NCBI GenBank assembly: GCA_963680875.1 | Contig: OY804580.1 | Coordinates: 117,121,534 to 117,185,533 of the forward strand | DNA: 64,000 nucleotides | Source: Bathymodiolus brooksi | Taxonomy: Eukaryota > Mollusca > Bivalvia > Mytilida > Modiolidae | Reading direction: 5' to 3' | Shown: positions 1 through 10,230 of the stretch, one piece after another | Layout of the letters: each line of letters begins with the position of its first letter | Position numbering within the stretch: position 1 is the stretch's first letter | Notes under the pieces: generated by a model | Seen by the model: only the letters and a program-made list of their open reading frames with translations | Database searches by the model: none | What the model was told of the DNA's origin: nothing | Translations under genes and position numbers: made by a program

Positions 1-543
1 CACTTTCAGTAATATTGAGACTATCGCTACTGATGTTTGTCATCACTTTCAGTAATATTGAGACTATCGCTACTGATGTTTGTCATCACTTTCAGTGATA
101 TTGAGACTATCGCTACTGATGTTTGTCATCACTTTCAGTAATATTAGGACTATCGCTACTGATGTTTGTCATCACTTTCAGTAATATTAGGACTATCGCT
201 ACTGATGTTTGTCATCACTTTCAGTAATATTGAGACTATCGCTACTGATGTTTGTCATCACTTTCAGTAATATTGAGACTATCGCTACTGATGTTTGTCA
301 TCACTTTCAGTAATATTGAGACTATCGCTACTGATGTTTGTCATCACTTTCAGTAATATTGAGACTATCGCTACTGATGTTTGTCATCACTTTCAGTAAT
401 ATTGAGACTATCGCTACTGATGTTTGTCATCACTTTCAGTAATATTGAGACTATCGCTACTGATGTTTGTCATCACTTTCAGTAATATTGAGACTATCGC
501 TACTGATGTTTGTCATCACTTTCAGTAATATTAGGACTATCGC
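1..543. repeat. 43-bp tandem satellite array, right-hand end
   Basis: Twelve complete 43-bp units start at 1, 44, 87 and so on, and a thirteenth is broken off after 27 bases at 543. The unit begins CACTTTCAGTAATATTGAGA and ends GATGTTTGTCAT. Copies are almost identical. Unit 3 has GTGATATT instead of GTAATATT, and units 4, 5 and 13 have TTAGGAC instead of TTGAGAC. The array reaches base 1, so it continues outside the window. There are no spacers and no long open frame. The unit is unrelated to the 40-bp satellite that begins at about 4505. A 6-bp inverted repeat (TCAGTA / TACTGA, 16-nt gap) lies in each unit; it may have no function. Confidence 0.97.
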
Positions 544-713
544 ACTTAATGATCCATAATTCACAGGGGAACGTCAGGACAAGAATAACGAACTGATCGG
601 GAACCCCCATTCTTGGATAGACATCTTAAACATTAATGTCAGTTGTGTTTTAGGCTTATTTGTTAAGTTTTTCTTTGTTCATTTGAAAACGTTACGGTTG
701 CTGTAACAAGTGA

Positions 714-935
714 ATAACACGACGGGTCTCACATGTAGAGCAGGAACTGCTTACCCTTCCGGGCATCTGAGTTTACTCCCAGTTTTTAGTGGAGATTGTG
801 TTGTTCGATCATTAGTTTTCTGTATAGTATTTTGTAGATTATTGTATGTTCTTTTGGCCATTGTGTTTTCTGCCCTTTTTAGGTTTGCGGCTTCTGATTA
901 CCCCTTGATTATCCCTTGGTATCATCAAACCTTTC
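714..935 (+). repeat. Dispersed repeat, copy 1 (mussel-type element)
   Basis: This is the best-preserved of four related copies in the island. It starts near AATAACACGACGGGT, continues through GAGCAGGAACTGCTTACC, a C-rich stretch, and AGTTTTTAGTGGAGATTGTG, and ends near CCTTGGTATCATCAAACC. The same ordered blocks appear at 1143-1358, 2455-2580 and, inverted, at 2961-3104, so this is an interspersed repeat. From memory it resembles a very common repeat of Mytilus-type genomes; I could not check this. A 77-codon frame across 710-943 starts at GTG and is only a translation of the repeat. No terminal repeats or target-site duplication are obvious, so the class of element is unknown. Confidence 0.7.
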
Positions 936-1142
936 TTATGTAATTAAAAGTCGGTTTACTTTCGCAAATCTTTCTAAAAGTCTTTAGTTACATAATTTGT
1001 TGAAGGTGCTTGCATACCTTGCTGTCAGTACTAATTAACTTTACATTGCTGACCTCTGCAAATGTTTACCGAAGTTGAAATCGTACCGGTTGTTGTCTCA
1101 CGTGTGCGCTTTATAAATAGAATAGTTTTGTCAAAAACATAG

Positions 1143-1358
1143 AGTAACGCGACGGGTGTCACAAGTGGAGCAGGAACTGCTTACCGATCCGGCGCACCTG
1201 AGTTCACCCCCCATTTTTAGTGGGGTTCATGTTGTTCAATCTAGTGTTTTGTAGATCATTGTTTTTTTCTTTTCTTAACTTTTTCTTTTGGCCGTTGAGT
1301 TGTCTGCCCTTTTTCGCTTTACGGTTTCTGGTTACACTTTTAATATCTTCAAACTTTT
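1143..1358 (+). repeat. Dispersed repeat, copy 2 (mussel-type element)
   Basis: The copy begins AGTAACGCGACGGGTGTCAC, followed by AGTGGAGCAGGAACTGCTTA, CACCTGAGTTCACCCCCCAT and TTTTTAGTGGGGTTCATGTT. This is the same order as copy 1 about 430 bp upstream on the same strand. It decays toward TTTCTGGTTACACTTTTAAT and lacks part of the 3' block seen in copy 1. The two copies differ by many substitutions and small indels, so they are old and separate insertions rather than a recent tandem duplication. Confidence 0.68.
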
Positions 1359-2454
1359 CTATTCATTGACAATGGCTGTTTTTATATAAAGTTGAAACGA
1401 TGCAATGTTAAAGATGAAAATGCAGAATGTGTACGACAATTTAACATGAACATCAAGAGTGCGCATTCAGCCTTCGAGTATCTGCCGAGATCAGAGGTTA
1501 CCATGACTCTTAAGTTGTCTGGCATTCAAATATTCTGGCTTTAATAGCATGCCGGATTAAGGTTAATCCAGTAACTCATCGTGCACACTAACTTTGATAG
1601 CTATGTTTTATAAGTAAGGCGGTCATCTTAGTGCATTTTTACATCCTGGACATTAGTTTATTTCGTTGGTATTTTAAGCATTGTTATCGTTATATGGTAC
1701 GAAAACAGGAGATAGGAGTTTACAAAGTACAAAATGTATATGTTTTTTTTAATACTTTAAGAAATTTAAAGAAATAACCATCCTCATTTGAAAAAAAACA
1801 CTTAAATAAGCCTTTAACGGTAGCGCTGCATAACATTATTGTCAAATATTTTCCTAATCCGAAAAAATATGCATTTATACTCGTGGCTATCTCATTCCTA
1901 GTAGACCAGTCATATCATCAGGTTTTGTTGTTATCTATGTGGGGACTTATTTAAACCTATTGCTGTCACTTGATAGAGGATATATGATACCTTCTTCAGA
2001 TACGAAATATACATTAAACCTAAAATAAACATATACGTGTATTGTAAACATCTCCAACAATAATGATGGTTTAACCTTACTAAATTTTAATGTACCTTTA
2101 TAACTTCATGTTTATTAACCTCTGACTTGTGTATTCTGTACTCGTCATACACTAGTGTACTGTTTAGAAATTGTTGAAAATGAAATAGAAATATTCTAAC
2201 GACAATTACTTGACCCCCTGGGTGAGAACGGTCTTGCCTGTCATCTCTAGTTTGTTATTTTACGTAACCAGCGACATTTAGTCTTTGCTTGGACATTTTA
2301 TATTGGTTTTCAGATAATATTAATTTGATCCTGATTTTATTATTAAATGCCAAATGTTTTATTTAAACACAAATGTTTGTGATGTACAAAATATAAACAA
2401 ACTGAGGAATAACGACAAACATGAAAACGATCAATTTAACCATACTGTATATAT
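1359..2454. other. AT-rich island sequence, nothing recognised
   Basis: About 1.1 kb without an open frame of note, RNA gene, tandem repeat or recognisable transposon. It has scattered A/T runs and TATA-like strings (for example TTTATATAAAG near 1380), but nothing supports a promoter call. A 5' exon or an old decayed repeat cannot be excluded by reading. Confidence 0.5.
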
Positions 2455-2580
2455 GAGTAACATGGCGGGTGTTTTATCAGAAGCAGGAACTGCTTACCAT
2501 TCACGAGCACCTGAGTTCATCCGCGGTTTTTGGTTGCTCATCTTTTTAGTTTTCTGTGTTTGTTTGTTTTGTTTTTCTTC
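2455..2580 (+). repeat. Dispersed repeat, copy 3 (diverged)
   Basis: GAGTAACATGGCGGGTGTTT, then AGCAGGAACTGCTTACCATT, GAGCACCTGAGTTCATCC and GGTTTTTGGTTGCTCATC follow the same order as copies 1 and 2. After about 2540 the T-rich stretch TTTTTAGTTTTCTGTGTTTG is shared in character with copy 1 (TTAGTTTTCTGT). An 88-codon frame covering 2354-2620 runs across the border of this repeat and has no recognisable domain, so I do not call it a gene. Confidence 0.62.
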
Positions 2581-2584
2581 GACC

Positions 2585-2770
2585 TGTGTCTTGTGTGTCC
2601 AATGTTGCCATTGTCACTAGATGGTCCATTCTTGATTGCACCTTCGGTTTTCTCTAACACTTATTTACTACAGTCTGTTCTGTGACATGTGTACCCAATG
2701 TTGACAGTGTCACTGATTGTCCATTCTTTTTTCCCCGCACTTTCGGTTTTCTCTTGCGTTTATTTAGCTC
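2585..2770 (+). repeat. Diverged direct duplication, about 96-bp period
   Basis: Two successive copies share blocks in the same order. CCAATGTTG (2599 and 2695) is followed by TGTCACT, GGTCCATTCTT versus TGTCCATTCTT, and TTCGGTTTTCTCT (offset 99) followed by a TTATTTA-type string. The offset grows from 96 to 99 through small indels. The pair sits directly downstream of dispersed copy 3 and may be its 3' part duplicated in place. Confidence 0.6.
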
Positions 2771-2960
2771 TGCTTCTTTTTCCATCATTATTTAATTTTT
2801 TTTTATTTATTGGATATTTTTCTCCTACAGGAAATGCGTTTTAAATATGTGTATATTTTATTAAAGTAAAAATGAGAATTGAGCGAGGACACAAGCCCAA
2901 AATTTGAACAAATAATTTGACGAGAAAAGACTATACCACGATGAAACTGAAGAAACATTT

Positions 2961-3104
2961 TTTATATACCAAGGAGGTAATCAGAATCTTTAATTTGAAA
3001 AAGGACAAGATTGTGCAACACAAACCACACTAAAAACGGAGATGAACGGGTGTTCCGAAATGATAAAAAGTTCCTGCTCCACTAGTGGCACACGTCGTGT
3101 TACT
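2961..3104 (-). repeat. Dispersed repeat, copy 4 (inverted, internally deleted)
   Basis: Read on the minus strand from 3104, the sequence gives AGTAACACGACGTGTGCCAC, then AGTGGAGCAGGAACT, CACCCGTTCATC, CCGTTTTTAGTGTGGTTTGT and, near 2961-2990, TTCTGATTACC ... CTTGGTATA. These are the head, middle and tail blocks of copy 1 in order, with the part between the GTTTTTAGTG block and the tail much shortened. It is the only copy in the opposite orientation. Confidence 0.62.
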
Positions 3105-3375
3105 CTTGTTAGCAATCAGGCGAAGTCTTGGGTTGGCACAGCTGCATGTTATGGATTTAAAAGGATCAATTGGATATCTCTTAGATCTAAATAATCACCA
3201 ATTAAAGATACCAATAACAATTTATTATTATTATTGAATTATATACAATATGCCCTGTTTAGACTCATTTGTTTTCTTGCTCCCAAAGACTTTAAAATTA
3301 TTAGACTTTTCGTCAAATCTTTGACTTTTAGCGAGAACCTAATGAATGTTATTCCAGAAACCTGTAAAGCATACT

Positions 3376-3383
3376 AAATGAGA
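3376..3383 (+). repeat. Left target-site duplication of the SINE
   Basis: AAATGAGA lies immediately before the tRNA-like head and is repeated perfectly just after the A-rich tail at 3651-3658. An 8-bp direct repeat in this position is expected for a retroposed SINE. Eight bases in AT-rich DNA could also match by chance. Confidence 0.6.
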
Positions 3384-3650
3384 AGAGGCCGTCGTGGCCG
3401 TGATTTTATGGTAGTTTGATTTACAACTATCTTTGCAATCAGTGCATATCACCACTAAAGTTGTGAGTTCGAACCCCGTTCATGGCGAGGTGTACTCGAT
3501 ACAATATTATGTGATAAAGTTTGTCAGTGACATGGGACAGTTTGGTGGTTTTCTCCGGATACTCCGGTTTCCTCCGCCAATAAAACTGACCGCCACGATA
3601 TAACTGAAATATTGTTGAAAGTGGCGTTAAACACCATAAACCTACTAAAA
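3384..3650 (+). mobile_element. tRNA-derived SINE, apparently full length
   Basis: The element has a tRNA-like 5' head with a degenerate A box (TGGCCGTGATT, 3395-3405) and a strong B box (AGTTCGAACCC, 3466-3476). The body then runs through GGCGAGGTGTACTCGATACA, TTTTCTCCGGATACTCCGGT, TTTCCTCCGCCAATAAAACT, GACCGCCACGATATAACTGA and TGTTGAAAGTGGCGTTAAAC, and ends in a short A-rich tail. The 3' body closely resembles the conserved 3' part of SINEs I remember from many bivalves and gastropods; the family name needs a search. The 8-bp direct repeats AAATGAGA on both sides and the intact tail indicate an insertion not badly eroded. The element encodes no protein and would depend on a LINE for mobility. 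Confidence 0.85.
3466..3476 (+). promoter_or_regulatory. RNA polymerase III B box of the SINE
   Basis: AGTTCGAACCC matches the B-box consensus (GGTTCGANNCC) at all but the first base. The proposed A box at 3395-3405 lies 71 bp upstream, a little further than in most tRNA genes. It fits the A-box consensus poorly, so current activity is doubtful. Confidence 0.7.
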
Positions 3651-3658
3651 AAATGAGA
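3651..3658 (+). repeat. Right target-site duplication of the SINE
   Basis: AAATGAGA follows the terminal A-run at 3647-3653 (partly overlapping it) and matches 3376-3383 exactly. Confidence 0.6.
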
Positions 3659-4504
3659 TATCTACATCTTTGTTTTCATTATTAAATATAATTTTCATAA
3701 GAGCAATAAAACCCCTCTCATATAAAGACTTAATATATTATATATTTGTTTGATTTAATATTTCTTGTAACACTGTTTGATTTACGTTGGCCCTAATAAT
3801 GTCATGTCTGTGCAGTGGCTAATTTAGGTTATCTCTCCATTATGTAAATAAACGTTTTAAAATAAAGACAAATCTAAAGAATGTAGTACTTCTTTGTGGG
3901 TACTTCGCAAACGCTTTTGACTATACTATTTGAAGTGTGTGTTGTATTGACGGGGTTAAGCCAATTTATGGGATCTCGACCCTCCTCTCTTGATATTTAG
4001 ACCTCTAACGGTCATATATACGTAACCACACCATAAAGAAACGTGCACAGATTCGCTTCCACTGAAAAGGTCACATGCAATCACAAAAATGAAGGACAAC
4101 GTTAGCTGGGACACCACCATAGCACTTTTGACAAGCTAATGTGTCTAGTACGTTGTTATGAATATTCCTGCCTCATCAGCATTATAATTTTATTTACTAA
4201 GCTTTCATTAATGATAACAGTTATGTATAAAAATCCCGTGTTTGTGTAAATGAACGTTTGAGAACATCGAAAGGCAACGCAGATTCTATTTCTGTTTGGT
4301 TCATTTGCAAAATCTTAATTCTTAATGATAATCTTGATAAGCTGTTAATCTTGAGGTTGTTTTTTTCTGAACTTATAAATATACACCTATGCATATATGA
4401 GAATTTTCTGTGGTAAGTCTAAATTTAAATACAACGATTTCATTTGTCCTAAGCGACATAGTTGATTCACAGATTAAGCTGATTAAGGAAAAAACAACAA
4501 ATGT
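3659..4504. other. AT-rich spacer before the 40-bp satellite
   Basis: There is no open frame, RNA gene or tandem repeat that I can support. The part at about 3951-4060 (CGGGGTTAAG, TTTATGGGATCTCGACCCTC, AGACCTCTAACGGTC, AACGTGCACAG) vaguely resembles another dispersed repeat I recall from mussel genomes. That is memory only, at low confidence. From about 4484 the sequence (AACAACAAATGTCAAATACA) begins to look like a decayed satellite unit, so the array edge is slightly blurred. Short open frames here that run into the array (4373-4618 minus, 4410-4610 plus) are not genes. Confidence 0.45.
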
Positions 4505-7199
4505 CAAATACAATAGTACTAAAACCATGACAACACAAACTCCCACAAAAACAATAGTACTAAACCCTGACAACACAAACTCCCACAAAAACAATAGTAC
4601 TAAACCCTGACAACACAAACTCCCACAAAAACAATAGTACTAAACCATGACAACACAAACTCCCACAACAACAATAGTACTAAACCCTGACAACACAAAC
4701 TCCCACAAAAACAATAGTACTAAACCCTGACAACACAAACTCCCACAAATACAATAGTACTAAACCCTGACAACACAAACTCCCACAAAAACAATAGTAC
4801 TAAACCCTGACAACACAAACTCCCACAAAAACAATAGTACTAAACCCTGACAACACAAACTCCCACAAAAACAATAGTACTAAACCATGACACCACAAAC
4901 TCCCTCATAAACAATAGTACTAAACCATGACAACACAAACTCCCACAAATACAATAGTACTAAACCCTGACACCACAAACTCCCACAAAAACAATAGTAC
5001 TAAACCATGACAACACAAACTCCCACAACAACAATAGTACTAAACCATGACAACACAAACTCCCACAAAAACAATAGTACTAAACCCTGACAACACAAAT
5101 TCCCACAAAAACAATAGCACTAAACCCTAACAACACAAACTCCCACAGAAACAATAGTACTAAACCCTGACAACACAAACTCCCACAAATACAATAGTAC
5201 TAAACCCTGACACCACAAACTCCAACAAAAACAATAGTACTTAACCCTGACAACACAAACTCCCACAGAAACAATGGTACTAAACCCTGACACCACAAAC
5301 TCCAACAAAAACAATAGCACTAAACCCTGACAACACAAACTCCCACAGAAACAATAGTACTAAACCCTGACAACACAAACTCCCACAAAAACAATAGTAC
5401 TAAACCCTGACAACACAAACTCCCACAAAAACAATAGTACTAAACCCTGACAACACAAACTCCCACAGAAACAATAGTACTAAACCATGACAACACAAAC
5501 TCCAACAAAAACAATAGTACTAAACCCTGACAACACAAACTCCCACAAATACAATAGTACTAAACCCTGACAACACAAAGTCCCACAGAAACAATAGTAC
5601 TAAGCCATGACAACACAAACTCCCACAAATACAATAGTACTAAACCCTGACAACACAAACTCCAACAAATACAATAGTACTAAACCCTGACAACACAAAC
5701 TCCCACAAAAACAATAGTACTAAACCCTGACAACACAAACTCCAACAAATACAATAGTACTAAACCCTGACAACACAAACTCCCACAGAAACAATAGCAC
5801 TAAACCCTGACAACACAAACTCCCACAAAAACAATAGTACTAAACCCTGACAACACAAACTCCCACAAAAATAATAGTACTAAACCCTGACAACACAAAC
5901 TCCCACAAAAACAATAGTACTAAACCCTGACAACACAAACTCCCACAAAAACAATAGTACTAAACCCTGACAACACAAACTCCCACAGAAACAATAGTAC
6001 TAAACCATGACAACACAAACTCCCACAAAAACAATAGTACTAAACCCTGACAACACAAACTCCCACAAATACAATAGTACTAAACTATGACAACACAAAC
6101 TCCCACAAAAACAATAGTACTAAACCCTGACAACACAAACTCCCACAAAAACAATAGTACTAAACCCTGACAACACAAACTCCCACAAAAACAATAGTAC
6201 TAAACCCTGACACCACAAACTCCAACAAAAACAATAGTACTTAACCCTGACAACACAAACTCCCACAGAAACAATGGTACTAAACCCTGACACCACAAAC
6301 TCCAACAAAAACAATAGCACTAAACCCTGACAACACAAACTCCCACAGAAACAATAGTACTAAACCCTGACAACACAAACTCCCACAAAAACAATGGTAC
6401 TAAACCCTGACAACACAAACTCCCACAAAAACAATGGTACTAAACCCTGACAACACAAACTCCCACAAAAATAATAGTACTAAACCCTGACAACACAAAC
6501 TCCCACAAAAACAATAGTACTAAACCCTGACAACACAAACTCCCACAAAAACAATAGTACTAAACCCTGACAACACAAACTCCCACAGAAACAATAGTAC
6601 TAAACCATGACAACACAAACTCCCACAAAAACAATAGTACTAAACCCTGACAACACAAACTCCCACAAATACAATAGTACTAAACCCTGACAACACAAAG
6701 TCCCACAGAAACAATAGTACTAAGCCATGACAACACAAACTCCCACAAATACAATAGTACTAAACCCTGACAACACAAACTCCAACAAATACAATAGTAC
6801 TAAACCCTGACAACACAAACTCCCACAAAAACAATAGTACTAAACCCTGACAACACAAACTCCAACAAATACAATAGTACTAAACCCTGACAACACAAAC
6901 TCCCACAGAAACAATAGCACTAAACCCTGACAACACAAACTCCCACAAAAACAATAGTACTAAACCCTGACAACACAAACTCCCACAAAAATAATAGTAC
7001 TAAACCCTGACAACACAAACTCCCACAAAAACAATAGTACTAAACCCTGACAACACAAACTCCCACAAAAACAATAGTACTAAACCCTGACAACACAAAC
7101 TCCCACAGAAACAATAGTACTAAACCATGACAACACAAACTCCCACAAAAACAATAGTACTAAACCCTGACAACACAAACTCCCACAAATACAATAGTA
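4505..7199 (+). repeat. Array domain L0 (left edge)
   Basis: The first full unit is 41 bp (TAAAACCATGAC). A string of variants (TCCAAC, CTTAACCC, AATGGTAC, GACACCAC) at 5211-5390 recurs at 6211-6390, exactly 1,000 bp on. The stretch 5521-6160 recurs at 6641-7280, exactly 1,120 bp on, including the rare CACAAAGTCCCACAG and TAAGCCATG units. The part from about 6161 onward matches the interior L domains at 16.1, 28.4, 32.3, 46.4 and 61.9 kb, but has one extra CACAGAA unit at about 6341-6380. Confidence 0.85.
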
Positions 7200-8310
7200 C
7201 TAAACTATGACAACACAAACTCCCACAAAAACAATAGTACTAAACCCTGACAACACAAACTCCCACAAAAACAATAGTACTAAACCCTGACAACACAAAC
7301 TCCCACAAAAACAATAGTACTAAACCCTGACAACACAAACTCCCACAAAAACAATAGTACTTAACCCTGACAACACAAACTCCCACAAAAACAATAGTAC
7401 TAAACCCTGACAACACAAACTCCCACAAAAACAATAGTACTTAACCCTGACAACACAAACTCCCACAAAAACAATAGTACTAAACCCTGACAACACAAAC
7501 TCCCACAAAAACAATAGTACTAAACCCTGACAACACAAACTCCCACAAAAACAATAGTACTAAACCCTGACAACACAAACTCCCACAAAAACAATAGTAC
7601 TAAACCCTGACAACACAAACTCCCACAAATACAATAGTACTAAACTATGACAACACAAACTCCCACAAAAACAATAGTACTAAACCCTGACAACACAAAC
7701 TCCCACAAAAACAATAGTACTAAACCCTGACAACACAAACTCCCACAAAAACAATAGTACTAAACCCTGACAACACAAACTCCCACAAAAACAATAGTAC
7801 TTAACCCTGACAACACAAACTCCCACAAAAACAATAGTACTAAACCCTGACAACACAAACTCCCACAAAAACAATAGTACTTAACCCTGACAACACAAAC
7901 TCCCACAAAAACAATAGTACTAAACCCTGACAACACAAACTCCCACAAATACAATAGTACTTAACCCTAACAACACAAACTCCCACAAAAACAATAGTAC
8001 TAAACCCTGACAACACAAACTCCCACAAATACAATAGCACTAAATCCTGACAACACAAACTCCCACAAATACAATAGTACTTAACCCTAACAACACAAAC
8101 TCCCACAAAAACAATAGTACTAGACCCAGACAACACAAACTCCCACAAACACAATAGCACTAAATCCTGACAACACAAACTCCCACAAATACAATAGTAC
8201 TTAACCCTAACAACACAAACTCCCACAAAAACAATAGTACTAAACCCTGACAACACAAACTCCCACAAATACAATAGCACTAAATCCTGACAACACAAAC
8301 TCCCACAAAA
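7200..8310 (+). repeat. Array domain B1: 440-bp duplication plus 120-bp trimers
   Basis: ACTATGAC units at 7201 and 7641 open two copies of an 11-unit (440-bp) block, matching over 7201-7500 and 7641-7940 with CTTAACCC units at 7361/7801 and 7441/7881. Then come three tandem 120-bp trimers (about 7950-8309), each made of a CTTAACCCTAAC unit, a near-consensus unit and a TAGCACTAAATCC unit. The middle trimer carries CCCAGAC and CACAAACACAATAG. B1 alone has TAGACCCAGAC at 8121. It lacks the GACAGCAC change that later copies have in the second ACTATGAC unit. Confidence 0.88.
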
Positions 8311-10230
8311 ACAATAGTACTAAACCCTGACAGCACAAACTCCCACAAAAACAATAGTACTAAACCCTGACAACACAAACTCCCACAAATACAATAGTAC
8401 TAAACCCTGACAACACAAACTCCCACAAAAACAATAGTACTAAACCATGACAACACAAACTCCCACAAAAACAATAGTACTAAACCCTGACAACACAAAC
8501 TCCCACAAATACAATAGTACTAAACCCTGACAACACAAAGTCCCACAGAAACAATAGTACTAAGCCATGACAACACAAACTCCCACAAATACAATAGTAC
8601 TAAACCCTGACAACACAAACTCCAACAAATACAATAGTACTAAACCCTGACAACACAAACTCCCACAAAAACAATAGTACTAAACCCTGACAACACAAAC
8701 TCCAACAAATACAATAGTACTAAACCCTGACAACACAAACTCCCACAAAAACAATAGCACTAAACCCTGACAACACAAACTCCCACAAAAACAATAGTAC
8801 TAAACCCTGCTAACACAAACTCCCACAATACAATAGTACTAAACCCTGACAACACAAACTCCCACAAAAACAATAGTACTAAACTCTGACAACACAAACT
8901 CCCACAAAAACAATAGTACTAAAGCCTGATAGCACAAACTCCCACAATACAATAGTACTAAACCCTGACAACACAAACTCCCACAACAACAATAGTACTA
9001 AACCCTGACAACACAAACACCCACAGAAACAATAGTACTAAACCCTAACAACACAAACTCCCACAGAAACAATAGTACTAAACCCTAACAACACAAACTC
9101 CCACAAATACAATAGTACTAAACCCTGACAACACAAACTACCACAAATACAATAGTACTAAACCCTGACAACACAAACTCCCACAAATACAATAGTACTA
9201 AACCCTGACAACACAAACCCCCACAGAAACAATAGTACTAAACCATGACAACACAAACTCCCACAAAAACAATAGTACTAAACCCTGACACCACAAACTC
9301 CCACAGAAACAATATTACTAAACCCTGACAACACAAATTCCCACAAATACAATAGTACTAAACCCTGACAACACAAACTCCCACAAAAACAATAGCACTA
9401 AACCCTGACACCACAAACTCCCACAAAAACAATAGTACTAAACCCTGACAACACAAACTCCCACAAAAACAATAGTACTAAACGATGACAACACAAATTC
9501 CCACAAAAACAATAGTACTAAACCCTCACAACACAAACTCCCACAAATACAATAGCACTAAACCCTGACAACACAAACTCCCACAAAAACAATAGCAATA
9601 AACCCTGACAACACAAACTCCCACAAAAACAATAGTACTAAACCCTGACAACACAAACTCCCACAAAAACAATAGTACTAAACCCTGATAACACAAACTC
9701 CCACAATACAATAGTACTAAACCCTGACAACACAAACTCCCACAAAAACAATAGTACTAAACTCTGACAACACAAACTCCCTCAAAAACAATAGTACTAA
9801 AGCCTGATAACACAAACTCCCACAATACAATAGTACTAAACCCTGACAACACAAACTCCCACAACAACAATAGTACTAAACCCTGACAACACAAACACCC
9901 ACAGAAACAATAGTACTAAACCCTAACAACACAAACTCCCACAAATACAATAGTACTAAACCCTGACAACACAAACTCCCACAAATACAATAGTACTAAA
10001 CCCTGACAACACAAACCCCCACAGAAACAATAGTACTAAACCATGACAACACAAACTCCCACAAAAACAATAGTACTAAACTCTGACACCACAAACTCCC
10101 ACAGAAACAATAGTACTAAACCCTGACAACACAAACTCCCACAAATACAATAGTACTAAACCCTGACAACACAAACTCCCACAAAAACAATAGCACTAAA
10201 CCCTGACACCACAAACTCCCACAAAAACAA
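8311..10230 (+). repeat. Array domain C1 with 39-bp units
   Basis: Phase-shifting 39-bp units (CCCACAATACAATAG) follow CCCTGCTAACAC (about 8808) and CCTGATAGCAC, and again follow CCTGATAACAC (about 9687 and 9808). The two parts lie 879 bp apart (22 units minus one base), an internal duplication. Other marks are CACAACAACAATAG, AACACCCACAG, CCCTAACAAC, ATATTACT and TAGCAATAAACC. C1 has CTAAACTCTGAC, where interior C copies read CTAAACTTTGAC. Confidence 0.85.

Noticed and set aside
710..943. 77-codon open frame
   Set aside because: It begins at GTG and lies within a dispersed repeat found four times in the island.
1370..1395. TATA-box promoter
   Set aside because: TATATAAAG occurs in an AT-rich stretch with no gene downstream; the match is expected by chance.
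2354..2620. 88-codon open frame
   Set aside because: It crosses the border of dispersed copy 3, shows no domain or similarity I recognise, and its second half is low-complexity hydrophobic sequence from T-rich repeat DNA.
3222..3235. TTA microsatellite
   Set aside because: There are only four to five copies, too short to be meaningful in AT-rich DNA.
3384..3480. Functional tRNA gene
   Set aside because: There is a B box, but the A box is degenerate, no cloverleaf with a clear anticodon arm can be folded by eye, and the sequence continues into a SINE body.
4373..4618. Short open frames on both strands at the array edge
   Set aside because: Most of their length is satellite or its decayed edge; the two frames oppose each other over the same bases.
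7840..8298. Protein gene with 40-residue repeats on the minus strand, repeated across the array
   Set aside because: The frames are satellite translations: 40 bp is not a multiple of three, so reading three units gives a 40-residue period. They have no conserved start context, no promoter and no unique sequence, and overlapping copies open in other frames too.
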